Assembly (NCBI GenBank): GCA_016711825.1
Contig: JADJSG010000007.1
Location: 1 to 64,000, forward strand
Length of the DNA stretch: 64,000 bases
Source of the DNA: Bacteroidota bacterium
GTDB taxonomy: Bacteria > Bacteroidota > Bacteroidia > Chitinophagales > Chitinophagaceae
Direction of reading: 5' to 3'
Below, piece after piece: positions 19,770 through 28,405 of the stretch (positions are counted from its first letter, which is position 1; each line of letters starts with the position of its first letter). The translations under genes and the position numbers were made by a program. The notes under the pieces are model-generated. The model saw only the letters and a list, made by a program, of their open reading frames with translations. It was not told where the DNA came from and made no database searches.

Positions 19770-21218
19770 ATGCTCAGAAAATATTTTATTTCAAATATCA
19801 CGATTATGCTGTTGCTAAATTTATTAGTTAAGCCGGTCTGGATATTTTTAATCGATAGAAATGTGCAATTGCAAGTAGGGCATGATGAGTATGGTTTGTA
19901 CACTGCCCTAGTATCGTTGACAATTATTTTTAACATTCTGCTTGATTTAGGAATCACCAATTACAATAATAAAAACCTGGCTGCCGGGGACGATTTTATT
20001 GAAACTAAATTGCCCAATATGATCGCTGCAAAAGGAATTTTATCTGCGGTTTATTTTGTAGTGGTTTTTGTGGTGGCTGTGGTGTTTCAGTACAGCGAAC
20101 GAGCCATTCACCTGATTTTCCTTTTGGCAGTAGTACAAATGTTGAATTCTTTTCTGCTATTTTTAAGGAGCAATGTTTCTGCAAATCATGATTTTAAGAC
20201 AGATAGCCTGCTCTCAGTTCTTGACAAGATCCTGATGATTGGGATATGCAGTTTTTTGCTTTTCAGTCCTTTTTACAAAAGTGAATTTGTAATTGAATGG
20301 TTCATTTATGCTCAAATAATTGCTTACCTGTTGGCTGTACTGGTTGCATTGCTGATTATTATCAGGCGTTATTCTAAAATAAATTTCAGTCATTTCTCGC
20401 TGAAAGAAGTCTTTTCAGTTTGCAAAAAAAGTATCCCTTATGCACTTTTTATTTTGTTGATGGCTGCCTACATGCGAACCGATTTGCCAATGCTGGAACG
20501 ACTGGTGGGTGCGGAAGAAAGCAGTATATACCAACTCGCTTACCGTATTCTGGATGCTGCCAATATGATCGCATTTCTGTTTGCAGGTATTTTGTTACCT
20601 ATGTTCTCAAGAATGCTTTCAAAAAAAATAAGTGTCGAAAATCTGGTTGCTACCACTGCTAATATAATGTTGACAGCCTCTCTGGCATTAGTGGCATTTT
20701 GTATTATTTACGCCAGAAATATTTTATCACTGCTGTATCCCGATGATACAAATAGTGAACTCATATTAATTTTTTCTTTTTTGATTGCGAGCTTTCCTGC
20801 TTATTGTATTATGTATATCTACTCCACTTTACTAACTGCCAACTGGAATATTTCTTTGCTCATAAAGATCGCTTTGTTTGGCAGTATTTTTTCAATTTCA
20901 TTAAATGTAGTACTTATTCACTTTTTGCACGCGCTTGGGGCTGCTATCACCTGCTTCAGTGTTCAATGGGTACTGGGTTTTATATATATCAGTTATTGCG
21001 TGCGAAATTTTCAGTTATCCGTTGATTACAAACGTATAGGTAAGTTCATTCTGGTCCTCATATTAATGTTTATATTAAATGTTGTCCTACATTATTTTAA
21101 CGTACCCTTGCTTTATGCGATCGGCGTAAATACCTGTATTTTTTTATTCATTGTGTACAGTATTAAACTCTGGGATCGAAAAATTATTGAATCTTACCTG
21201 GACAATATAAAACGGTAG
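19770..21218 (+). CDS. Wzx-like polysaccharide flippase (MATE/MOP superfamily)
   Basis: 482 residues and about 12-14 hydrophobic membrane segments, starting MLRKYFISNITIMLLLNLLV and with the characteristic early 'YGLYTALVSLTIIFNILLDLGI' and 'RNVQLQVGHDEYGLY' blocks of oligosaccharide flippases. It should turn lipid-linked sugar repeat units across the cytoplasmic membrane. It heads a + strand unit with a Wzz-like and an O-antigen ligase-like gene, so the three together form a small export and assembly set. The leader holds an intrinsic terminator. A short ORF in another frame over residues 220-300 is only a shadow. Confidence 0.87.
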   Translation: MLRKYFISNITIMLLLNLLVKPVWIFLIDRNVQLQVGHDEYGLYTALVSLTIIFNILLDLGITNYNNKNLAAGDDFIETKLPNMIAAKGILSAVYFVVVFVVAVVFQYSERAIHLIFLLAVVQMLNSFLLFLRSNVSANHDFKTDSLLSVLDKILMIGICSFLLFSPFYKSEFVIEWFIYAQIIAYLLAVLVALLIIIRRYSKINFSHFSLKEVFSVCKKSIPYALFILLMAAYMRTDLPMLERLVGAEESSIYQLAYRILDAANMIAFLFAGILLPMFSRMLSKKISVENLVATTANIMLTASLALVAFCIIYARNILSLLYPDDTNSELILIFSFLIASFPAYCIMYIYSTLLTANWNISLLIKIALFGSIFSISLNVVLIHFLHALGAAITCFSVQWVLGFIYISYCVRNFQLSVDYKRIGKFILVLILMFILNVVLHYFNVPLLYAIGVNTCIFLFIVYSIKLWDRKIIESYLDNIKR

Positions 21219-21266
21219 ATTGACGTTATAGTGCTTCATTAGTTACCTTACCTGATTTATAAATTA

Positions 21267-21274
21267 TATATTTG
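21267..21274 (+). promoter_or_regulatory. -7 promoter element upstream of the Wzz-like gene
   Basis: TATATTTG matches TAnnTTTG exactly, 26 bases before the ATG at 21301. The -33 region is weak. It suggests the Wzz-like and ligase-like genes can be transcribed apart from the flippase. Confidence 0.4.
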
Positions 21275-21300
21275 TCGTTTAAATTATTTTAAATTAAAAA

Positions 21301-22278
21301 ATGGAACAAAAAGAATTTCAGTTTGACTTGTTTGATATTATTCGTATTGGATTAAAATGGAAAAAGAAAATATTGATTTTTAGTTTTACGGTGGCCATCA
21401 TTGCTGCTGTATTTTTCTTTTTTCAAAAAAATTATTACAATGCCTATGGGTCATTCTACACTGGCTCGGCCGTCATGAGTGGGAGGGTAAACTTATTTAG
21501 AGAAACCCCTCAGGAATGGGTCGATTATTTTGGTGGGGAAAATGAAGTAGACCGGGCTTTTGTTATTGGCAATTCTGCTCAGGTTATCTCGTATTTGATT
21601 GAAAAATTTAAAATCAGGGAGCATTATAAAATTGATTCGACTGATAAAGAGGCGATGAAAAAAACGTATAAAAAGTTTACCAAAAACTTTTCAATCAACC
21701 GAACCGGTTTTAAACATATTGAAATCAATTTTTCAGACGAAGACCAAAATCTTTGTCATGAAGTAGTCAATGAAGCAATGAATCGAATTGAAAATCAGTT
21801 GCGTTTGATGTATATTAATATCAATAGGCAATTGGCGCTTTCACTTGATATTCGTAAAGATTCATTAGATCAGGCCTTAACTGTAATGACCGATTCATTG
21901 GTGGGGTTACGTGTAAAATACAATATTTATGATTTGATCGCTCCTGGCAGAAAAAACATGGTTGCTTTTAATCCAAAAGGAAGTGGCGAAAACTATGCTA
22001 AGGGTATTGAAGAAATTCAAAACCTGGAAGAAATGAAAGATAAATTAGCGATGGATAAAGCAAAATACATGTCATTATCCAACGAATTTAAAACAGCCAC
22101 TTTTGATGGATTTCCCATGATTCATGTTACTCAATGGGCTTCAGCTGGTTCACCAAAAGCAGGTCCATTCAGAACCATCGGTGTAATGATCGCTTTTGCT
22201 ATAGCGTTTGTATTTTCGCTCGTTTTGTCCATTTTTATAGAAGTACTTAAAGACAATAAAGAGAAATTTTTAGCATGA
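21301..22278 (+). CDS. Wzz-type chain length determinant protein
   Basis: 325 residues with two membrane helices that bracket a periplasmic coiled region: ILIFSFTVAIIAAVFFFF at about 25-42 and GVMIAFAIAFVFSLVLSIFI at about 297-316. The final loop PKAGPFRTIG before helix 2 is the Pro/Gly-rich Wzz motif. Such proteins set the length of O-antigen or exopolysaccharide chains at the inner membrane. There is no attached or adjacent tyrosine kinase domain. The next gene begins inside its stop codon region (ATGA overlap at 22275), so they are translated together. Confidence 0.85.
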   Translation: MEQKEFQFDLFDIIRIGLKWKKKILIFSFTVAIIAAVFFFFQKNYYNAYGSFYTGSAVMSGRVNLFRETPQEWVDYFGGENEVDRAFVIGNSAQVISYLIEKFKIREHYKIDSTDKEAMKKTYKKFTKNFSINRTGFKHIEINFSDEDQNLCHEVVNEAMNRIENQLRLMYININRQLALSLDIRKDSLDQALTVMTDSLVGLRVKYNIYDLIAPGRKNMVAFNPKGSGENYAKGIEEIQNLEEMKDKLAMDKAKYMSLSNEFKTATFDGFPMIHVTQWASAGSPKAGPFRTIGVMIAFAIAFVFSLVLSIFIEVLKDNKEKFLA

Positions 22279-23708
22279 TACTGAAAGGGTCTTCTTTTGA
22301 AATAAAATTATTCATACTGGGTAGTGTATTTTTCATAAGTGCACTATTACTGTCTGTGGTGTTTGATATCCCTTATCTGATGTTATTACCATTCGCTGTA
22401 TGTATCGGTTTTATTTTCCTAAAAGACATACGTTACGCTTTTTATGCATTGATTTTTGCTTTGCCGATCTCATTTCAGTTTTTAGAAAAATACGATATGC
22501 CCGACGAGCCATTGATGATACTCAATGCCGCATTTTTTCTATTTTTCTGCTTGTTTAATTATGCAAAAATTGCTTTAAAATCCATCTTGCTCAATCCACT
22601 CTTTCTGGCAGTGCTCTTTACAATTATCTGGTTGGTCATTGCCGTTTTATTATCAGAAAATATTGTCCTATCATCAAAGTTTTTACTAAAAAAATCGTGG
22701 TATATCCTTCCTTTTTTGTTTTATCCGATTGTATTGTTTCAAGATAAAAAAGTCATTATTCAATCATATCAATTATTGTTTTTTAGTTTGTTTTCTATTG
22801 TTGTTATTGTATTAATTCGATTTAGTGCAGTGGGTTTTGCCTTTGACAAAGTGCATGATCCCTTACAGCCTTTTTTTCAAAACCATGTTATGTATGGTTC
22901 GATGGTATCTATTCTTATACCGTTTATAGTTGGCGCTTTGGTTTTAAGTAGAAAGTTGAGTGTACAATGGCTTATTTCTATAGCTGGCATTGTTGTATTT
23001 TTGGTAGCGGTATATTTTTCCTATTCAAGGGCTGCATGGATGGCGGTTCTGTTTGCAGGTGTTTGTTATATTGCTGTCCGTTTTAAAATGATGCACCTGG
23101 TCATACTGGGATTTTTTGTATTGGTTTTTTCCTTGGTTGTCTGGCTTGCGCATAATAACACTTACTTGAGTTATAAGCCAAAATTTGAAAAAACAATCAT
23201 GCATGAATCTCTTGAAGATCATATTATGGCTACCATACAAGGCACTGACATTTCATCTGCCGAGCGATATTATAGATGGATAGCAGCAATACGTATGAGT
23301 GCAGATCATCCTTATGTTGGTGTAGGTCCCAATAATTTTTATGATTTTTATAAACCTTATACCATTACTTCTTTTAAGACATGGGTGAGTCGAAATCCTG
23401 AACGGTCAACCACCCATAATTATTTTTTGTTTATGCTCGTTGAGCAGGGTTATCCAGCAATGGTGTTATACGCAATACTTATTTTTACCATTTTTTTCTA
23501 TGGACAAAAGGTATATCATCAGCAAACCGATCGTTTTCATAAAATTGTTGTGATGAGTGCTTTGTGTTGTATAGCTGCTATTTTTATCAACAATTTTTTC
23601 AGCGAATTATTAGAAACCGACAAAATTGGCAGTCTTTTTTACCTATCCATCGCTGTCATTTTAGCAATAGATATGAAGTTTAAAAAAGCGCAGAAATCGA
23701 TATTCTAA
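22275..23708 (+). CDS. O-antigen ligase/polymerase family membrane protein
   Basis: 477 residues, about 12 membrane segments and one large periplasmic loop at about residues 290-390 with the Wzy_C/WaaL pattern: SRAAWMAVLFAG before it and SAERYYRWIAAIRMSADHPYVGVGPNNFYDFY, RSTTHNYFLFMLVEQGYPAMVLY within and after it. The His in THNYFL is the one needed in WaaL-type enzymes. It either joins finished O-antigen to lipid A core or polymerises repeat units. It overlaps the Wzz-like gene by four bases. With no full sugar cluster nearby, ligase versus polymerase cannot be decided. Confidence 0.85.
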   Translation: MILKGSSFEIKLFILGSVFFISALLLSVVFDIPYLMLLPFAVCIGFIFLKDIRYAFYALIFALPISFQFLEKYDMPDEPLMILNAAFFLFFCLFNYAKIALKSILLNPLFLAVLFTIIWLVIAVLLSENIVLSSKFLLKKSWYILPFLFYPIVLFQDKKVIIQSYQLLFFSLFSIVVIVLIRFSAVGFAFDKVHDPLQPFFQNHVMYGSMVSILIPFIVGALVLSRKLSVQWLISIAGIVVFLVAVYFSYSRAAWMAVLFAGVCYIAVRFKMMHLVILGFFVLVFSLVVWLAHNNTYLSYKPKFEKTIMHESLEDHIMATIQGTDISSAERYYRWIAAIRMSADHPYVGVGPNNFYDFYKPYTITSFKTWVSRNPERSTTHNYFLFMLVEQGYPAMVLYAILIFTIFFYGQKVYHQQTDRFHKIVVMSALCCIAAIFINNFFSELLETDKIGSLFYLSIAVILAIDMKFKKAQKSIF

Positions 23709-23769
23709 AAACTTTGATTCGCTATAGATTTAATTAATTGATTTAAAATTATAAAGTCTCAGTTTTTAT

Positions 23770-24432
23770 ATGAAACTTTGTAGTAATATGACAAGCACTT
23801 CGCCCATAAAAATTGCCATACTCGATGATCATCAAATTGTAATTGATGGCCTGAAACTCTTGCTTTCAAGTCATAAACAATTTAAAATAGTGCATGAGTC
23901 TACCAATGGTTTTGAATTGTTAGATAGCCTGGAACATGAGGCCGTAGATATTTTGCTTACCGATGTGATGATGCCAATGATTGATGGATATGAGATAGCC
24001 ATGCGAGTAAAAGCACAATTTCCACATATCAAAGTGGTGGCACTCACCATGAATGGGGAGGGAATGTTGATTGATAAAATGATTGAACAAGCTGAAATTG
24101 CTGGTTATCTATTAAAAACCATTGATAAAAAAGAATTGGTCAATGCATTAGAAAGTATATACAATGGCATCAGGTATTTTTCTGATGAAATCATGAATGA
24201 GCTTGAATTGTATCAAAAAATAAAAAAAGAAAATGAAAGTATAAACCTTACGACTCGTGAAATAGAGATCATTCAATGTATTGCGCTCAATTTAAGTAAC
24301 AAGCAAATTGCAGACAAATTGTTTATCAGTGAACGAACAGTTGAAACACATCGCAAAAATATATTCCGTAAAACAGACATTCATACAGCCATCGGATTAA
24401 TTGAGTTTGCCAAAAAAAGGCAAATTATTTAA
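23770..24432 (+). CDS. NarL/FixJ-type response regulator, orphan
   Basis: 220 residues. The receiver domain has IAILDDHQIV with the acidic pair, the phospho-acceptor Asp in ILLTDVMMPMIDGYE (about residue 65), the Thr in VVALTMN and Lys in YLLKTI. The LuxR-type helix-turn-helix is at about 155-215: LTTREIEIIQCIALNLSNKQIADKLFISERTVETHRKNIF. No histidine kinase lies next to it. It follows the exopolysaccharide unit by 61 bases and may regulate it, which is inference. An alternative start at ATG 23788 removes six residues and fits the receiver start equally well. Confidence 0.92.
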   Translation: MKLCSNMTSTSPIKIAILDDHQIVIDGLKLLLSSHKQFKIVHESTNGFELLDSLEHEAVDILLTDVMMPMIDGYEIAMRVKAQFPHIKVVALTMNGEGMLIDKMIEQAEIAGYLLKTIDKKELVNALESIYNGIRYFSDEIMNELELYQKIKKENESINLTTREIEIIQCIALNLSNKQIADKLFISERTVETHRKNIFRKTDIHTAIGLIEFAKKRQII

Positions 24433-24572
24433 ATTTGATACAAAGCAAACTTTAAAGATATTCTTATTTTGATTGGCTTAAATGCAATGTCCGTAGGCAT
24501 TATACCGATATTTTTACAAACTACAAATTTAATACAATTGGCAATAGTGGTATAAATACCCACTTAAGGGTA

Positions 24573-24602
24573 TTTGAAACTTTATGCAGTTTATTACTTT
24601 TA
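24573..24602 (+). promoter_or_regulatory. probable promoter for the SUMF1/T9SS gene pair
   Basis: TTTG at 24573-24576 (-33), an 18-base spacer, then TACTTTTA at 24595-24602, one base off the TAnnTTTG -7 element. It is 20 bases before the ATG at 24622. Confidence 0.5.
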
Positions 24603-24621
24603 CAGCTTAAAATAATAAATC

Positions 24622-26046
24622 ATGAAAAAACTGCTTACCCTTTCTTTTGCGTTGGTTTGCCTAAGTTTGGCATCCCTTGCTAACAATGTTACGACATCAA
24701 ATATTTTCTTAACAGGTCAAAATGTGGCATCAGACTTTACGCTGATTAACTACAACATCACCTGGGAAAACTCATGGCGTACTAACACCAATGAAAACAA
24801 CTATGATGGTTGTTGGATTTTTGCGAAATTTAGAAAAGTGAATTCATCAAACTGGCAACATGCCACTATTAATTATGTGTCTCCTGGTACAGCTGCAGCT
24901 TGTGGCCATACACAACCAGGCGGTAGCACCATTTTAACACCAGCTGATGGCAAAGGTGTTTGGATGTATAGAAGTGCAGTAGGTGCTGGTACAGCTAACT
25001 GGGCAAATGCTAGACTTAGATGGAATTATGGTGTAGATGGCGTATTAGATAATGACAGTGTTGAAATAAGATTGTTTGCTGTTGAAATGGTGTATTGCCC
25101 ACAAGCTGCCTTTAATTTAGGAAGTGGTGGTAACGAAACTTATCATTTCAGAGATGGTGTCAATGATACTTATTTCCCAATTACATCTGAAAATTCGATT
25201 GCATGTGGTGCAAATGCTGGTAACCTATGGACTGCAGGTGGTCAATACTGGTTTACAGGCACATTGCCAGCAGCTTATCCAAAGGGGTATAAGGCAGTTT
25301 GGTGTATGAAATATGAAATCAGTCAACAACAATATGTTGATTTTTTAAACTCAATTGACTATAATAAGTATGTAAACAAAAATACCTTTAACAGTTATCA
25401 GTTAACGGGTACACATCCCAACTTAGTAGCAACAAATCCTGAAAGAGCCATTGGTTATATCAGTTGCAACGACTTATTATCAATTCTTGATTGGTCAGCA
25501 TTACGACCAATATCTGAATTTGAATATGAAAAAATATGCAGAGGTGGTAATCAAGTGCCAATAGCCAACGAATATGCTTGGGGAAATACCACACTAATTG
25601 ATCTTTTCACACCTACTAACCAAGGTACATCTACAGAAACATGGGCAATAGGAAATTGTAACTATGGAGCGGGTACTTCATATGTTCCTATTCGTTGCGG
25701 TGCTTTAGCTACCAACTCAACTGGCAGAACAGCTAGTGGAGCTACTTATTATGGTGTAATGGAAATGTCTGGCAATCAATGGGAATGGGCAGTGTCAGGT
25801 GCTGATGCTACTGGCAGAGCATTTGATGGCACCCATGGGGATGGTAATTTAGCTCTTGATGGCGAGCACAATAAAGCAAACTGGCCTTCTACAGCAGGTG
25901 CTGGATGGTCAATTCGTGGTGGTGGTTTTAATAATGCTGGTTATCCTTACTTTTTCTCTATTTCAGATAGATATTATGGCTCTTATATTTCCTTAGGAAA
26001 GAGTTCAGCGAATTATGGTGGAAGAGGATGTAGAACAGGTGAATAA
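24622..26046 (+). CDS. secreted SUMF1-fold (formylglycine-generating-enzyme-like) protein, probably non-enzymatic
   Basis: 474 residues. The signal peptide is MKKLLTLSFALVCLSLASLA. Residues 25-215 form a beta-rich N-terminal domain (NVTTSNIFLTGQNVASDFT; YNITWENSWRTN; YDGCWIFAKFRK) and residues 225-474 a SUMF1/FGE-type C-lectin fold: KAVWCMKYEISQQQYVDFLN, ALRPISEFEYEKICRGG, GVMEMSGNQWEWAV and SIRGGGFNNAGYPYFF. The catalytic cysteine pair of true formylglycine generators (C..YCYRYR region) is missing, so I infer a structural or binding role, as for the GldK/GldJ proteins of gliding. No T9SS tail is seen. It is 33 bases before the repeat protein gene and likely cotranscribed. Confidence 0.85.
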   Translation: MKKLLTLSFALVCLSLASLANNVTTSNIFLTGQNVASDFTLINYNITWENSWRTNTNENNYDGCWIFAKFRKVNSSNWQHATINYVSPGTAAACGHTQPGGSTILTPADGKGVWMYRSAVGAGTANWANARLRWNYGVDGVLDNDSVEIRLFAVEMVYCPQAAFNLGSGGNETYHFRDGVNDTYFPITSENSIACGANAGNLWTAGGQYWFTGTLPAAYPKGYKAVWCMKYEISQQQYVDFLNSIDYNKYVNKNTFNSYQLTGTHPNLVATNPERAIGYISCNDLLSILDWSALRPISEFEYEKICRGGNQVPIANEYAWGNTTLIDLFTPTNQGTSTETWAIGNCNYGAGTSYVPIRCGALATNSTGRTASGATYYGVMEMSGNQWEWAVSGADATGRAFDGTHGDGNLALDGEHNKANWPSTAGAGWSIRGGGFNNAGYPYFFSISDRYYGSYISLGKSSANYGGRGCRTGE

Positions 26047-26079
26047 TATTATTTTTTAAACCACTTAAATTTTTTAACA

Positions 26080-27081
26080 ATGAAAAAAATAATGTTCTTA
26101 TTCATACTGCTGAATGCCCCCCTTGTGTATGGTCAAAACAATGCCATATTTTATGGTGGAAGTGGTGATGGTTGGAGTAAAAACAGCTTTTTACAATCAT
26201 CCAATACCACACTTAATCATGGTGGTGTGGGTGATGGATGGCATGCAAATAGCTATCTTCAGGCTTCTAATACTACTTTAAACCATGGTGGTGGTGGTGA
26301 TGGATGGAGTGCAGTAAATTATTTACAAGCTTCCAATACTACGATGAATCATGGTGGAGTAGGGGACGGCTATAGTTTAAATAACTTCATGCCTAATGTT
26401 ATCACACCCTCCTATTTTGGAAGTGACGGTGATGGCTGGGCAAAAAACAACCATTTACCTGTCCTTAATCAAATATTGTATAAAGGTGGTGAAGGAGATG
26501 GCTGGGCAAGTAATGTGATTCCTTTAGGTCCTTTACCTGTTACCTTGCTTTCATTTAATGGCAAAGACATCAATGGCACTCATCTGCTTGACTGGACAAC
26601 ATCCATGGAAATCAATTCTTCACATTTTGTGGTTGAACATGCGGTAGATGCTACACTTTATCGTGAATTAGGTATGGTGAATGCGGCAGGTAATAGTTCT
26701 ACAGAACGTAATTATAGTTTTGTAAATGCAAAACCAGTGATGGGGAATAATTATTATCGTCTTAAAATGGTAGATATAGATCAACAATATAAATACAGTA
26801 ATGTTATTTTATTGAAGCTATTGAAAGATCATACCAGTATGATGGTATATCCCAACCCAACGGCAAACTATTTAAATGTTGAAATAAATGGAATGGCTTT
26901 AGGTACGCCTTTACAAATTGAAGTATTAGATGCAGGGGGCAAATTATTGAAATTTGAAACTATTCATGTCAACCAGCAAGCATACAGCTTAGATGTATCA
27001 GCCTATGCAAATGGTTTATATTTTTTGAAAATCAAAGGCGATTCATTTGCTGAATTGGTGAAATTTAGTATTTCAAAATAA
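26080..27081 (+). CDS. T9SS-exported protein with six GDGW repeats
   Basis: 333 residues: signal peptide (MKKIMFLFILLNAPLVYG), then six 22-residue repeats at about residues 22-150, each with a Gly-Gly-x-Gly-Asp-Gly-Trp/Tyr core followed by N/S-rich and L-rich parts and an 'NTTLNH'-like end. Residues 155-235 are a fibronectin/jellyroll-like linker common in this phylum (LPVTLLSFNGKDIN; LLDWTTSMEINSSHFVVEH; NNYYRLKMVD) and 250-333 a T9SS sorting domain (MVYPNPTANYLNVE to VKFSISK). It is probably a surface protein. It is in one unit with the SUMF1-fold gene. No function is known to me for the GDGW repeats. Confidence 0.87.
   Translation: MKKIMFLFILLNAPLVYGQNNAIFYGGSGDGWSKNSFLQSSNTTLNHGGVGDGWHANSYLQASNTTLNHGGGGDGWSAVNYLQASNTTMNHGGVGDGYSLNNFMPNVITPSYFGSDGDGWAKNNHLPVLNQILYKGGEGDGWASNVIPLGPLPVTLLSFNGKDINGTHLLDWTTSMEINSSHFVVEHAVDATLYRELGMVNAAGNSSTERNYSFVNAKPVMGNNYYRLKMVDIDQQYKYSNVILLKLLKDHTSMMVYPNPTANYLNVEINGMALGTPLQIEVLDAGGKLLKFETIHVNQQAYSLDVSAYANGLYFLKIKGDSFAELVKFSISK
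26148..26514 (+). repeat. in-frame tandem repeats, six copies of a 66-base unit
   Basis: Six diverged 66-base units encode the 22-residue GGxGDGW repeats of the T9SS protein. Copies 1-4 are close to each other; copies 5 and 6 are more diverged, and copy 6 is shortened. Confidence 0.75.
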
Positions 27082-27103
27082 AATAAACATTGAATTTATT
27101 ATT

Positions 27104-27138
27104 AAGTGCAATACCATCGTGTATTGCACTTTTTTTTA
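27104..27138 (+). terminator. intrinsic terminator
   Basis: AAGTGCAATAC, loop CATC, GTATTGCACTT and a run of eight T, 22 bases after the stop of the GDGW-repeat gene. A textbook rho-independent terminator that ends the SUMF1/T9SS unit. Confidence 0.9.
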
Positions 27139-27266
27139 ATTAAATCATTGATCAACTGTCCTTTTTTATCTGTTTTTATATGGTGCATGAAGCGTACAAA
27201 TGATATAGAAATCTGAGATATGTGTATTAAAAACTAAAAACTAACAACTTTGTGCAGAGAGTATTC

Positions 27267-27274
27267 TATTTTTG
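27267..27274 (+). promoter_or_regulatory. possible -7 element for the mini sorting-domain gene
   Basis: TATTTTTG matches TAnnTTTG. It lies 11 bases before ATG 27286, so the upstream in-frame start at 27250 would not be transcribed from it. The leader would be very short, which lowers confidence. Confidence 0.35.
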
Positions 27275-27285
27275 CAAACATCATC

Positions 27286-27621
27286 ATGAAAAAGTTAGTC
27301 TTCATTTTATTGTTTTTATTACATCATTTGATTTCATTTGGTGGGGAGGATAGTAAAATGTTTTCATTGTATCCAGTACCAGTTAAAACAAGCAAACTTA
27401 GTGTAAAGCGGAATACAGATAATGCAGAAAATGGAAAAATCGCTACTGTTGAATTGCGTAATTTGATTGGAAAAAAGTTGCAATCGCATGAGTTTGAAAA
27501 AAATACAGAAGAAGTTATCTTCGAAGATATGGATTCATACCCTAATGGAATCTATGTAGTAATTGCTATTGACAGTTATGGCAAAATAATAGAAACTGCC
27601 AAATTTATTATCAATAAATAA
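27286..27621 (+). CDS. mini secreted protein made of a T9SS sorting-like domain only
   Basis: 111 residues when started at ATG 27286. The signal peptide is MKKLVFILLFLLHHLISFGG. What remains, about 90 residues, follows the layout of a T9SS type A sorting domain from start to end: FSLYPVPVKTSKLSV, TVELRNLIGKKLQSHEF, then YPNGIYVVIAIDSYGKII and a final AKFIINK. There is no passenger domain in front. It is five bases from rlmB and may be cotranscribed with it. It could be a remnant of a longer protein or a stand-alone fold; I do not know a named function. The upstream ATG at 27250 adds 12 residues that spoil the signal. Confidence 0.7.
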   Translation: MKKLVFILLFLLHHLISFGGEDSKMFSLYPVPVKTSKLSVKRNTDNAENGKIATVELRNLIGKKLQSHEFEKNTEEVIFEDMDSYPNGIYVVIAIDSYGKIIETAKFIINK

Positions 27622-27625
27622 AATT

Positions 27626-28363
27626 ATGAGTTCACAGAAATCACTTATTTACGGACGGAATCCGGTACTGGAAGCATTGCAACACGACAAACCCTTAGAC
27701 CGAATTCTGATGCATCATCAAATTACAGGTGATACCATAGGTGATATCTTACGATTAGCAAAAAGTAAAAACATTCCCATTGTACGTGTACCAATTGAAA
27801 AACTAAACTCGATGGTAAGGGGTGTACATCAGGGGATTGTTGCTTTTGGTGCAGTGGTAGCTTATACACCCATTCAAGATGTCATTTCTCATTTATACGA
27901 TCAAGGTAAAGTGCCCTTATTTTTGTTGCTAGATGGCATTACAGATGTACGCAATACAGGGGCGATTATTCGAAGTGCAGTATGCTGTGGAATTGATGCC
28001 ATCTTGTTTAGTGAAAAAAATGCAGCTCCTTTGCATGAAGACATGGTAAAAACATCGGCAGGTGCTATGATGCAGGTTACATTTTGCAGAGAAAAAAGTA
28101 TGCAATCCATTTTAGAAACCCTCAAATTAAATGGTATAAAAATTATTTCCAGTGATTTAAAAGCAGAAAAATCATTATTAGACATACAATTTAATACGCC
28201 CTGCTGTATTGTGATGGGATCAGAAGATAAAGGCATCACACGTGAAACATTAAAATATTGTGATGAAACTTTCCGTATACCGATGAAAGGAAATTTTGAC
28301 AGTTTAAATGTTTCTGTGGCTGCAGGCATCATATGCTTTGAAGCGATGAAACAAAGAGGGTAG
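27626..28363 (+). CDS. rlmB: 23S rRNA (guanosine-2'-O)-methyltransferase RlmB-like (SPOUT)
   Basis: 245 residues, the usual length. SpoU-type methyltransferase that moves a methyl group from S-adenosylmethionine to a ribose 2'-O in 23S rRNA (G2251 in E. coli). The N-terminal RNA-binding substrate domain starts SLIYGRNPVLEAL. The three SPOUT knot motifs are clear: motif 1 DVRNTGAIIRSAVCCGIDAIL, motif 2 CIVMGSEDKGITRE and motif 3 IPMKGNFDSLNVSVAAGI. The start is close behind the mini sorting-domain gene (gap of four bases). Target site specificity is assumed from the family. Confidence 0.92.
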   Translation: MSSQKSLIYGRNPVLEALQHDKPLDRILMHHQITGDTIGDILRLAKSKNIPIVRVPIEKLNSMVRGVHQGIVAFGAVVAYTPIQDVISHLYDQGKVPLFLLLDGITDVRNTGAIIRSAVCCGIDAILFSEKNAAPLHEDMVKTSAGAMMQVTFCREKSMQSILETLKLNGIKIISSDLKAEKSLLDIQFNTPCCIVMGSEDKGITRETLKYCDETFRIPMKGNFDSLNVSVAAGIICFEAMKQRG

Positions 28364-28405
28364 AAGTGCTGCTACAGTATGCTTTTTACTTCCAGATTAC
28401 TTTTA

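Noticed and set aside
24622..26046. Sulfatase-activating formylglycine-generating enzyme
   Set aside because: The catalytic Cys pair is missing, the protein has a signal peptide, and there is no sulfatase gene nearby.
27901..28332. 143-residue minus-strand frame within rlmB
   Set aside because: Antisense to all three SPOUT motifs; codon pattern belongs to rlmB.
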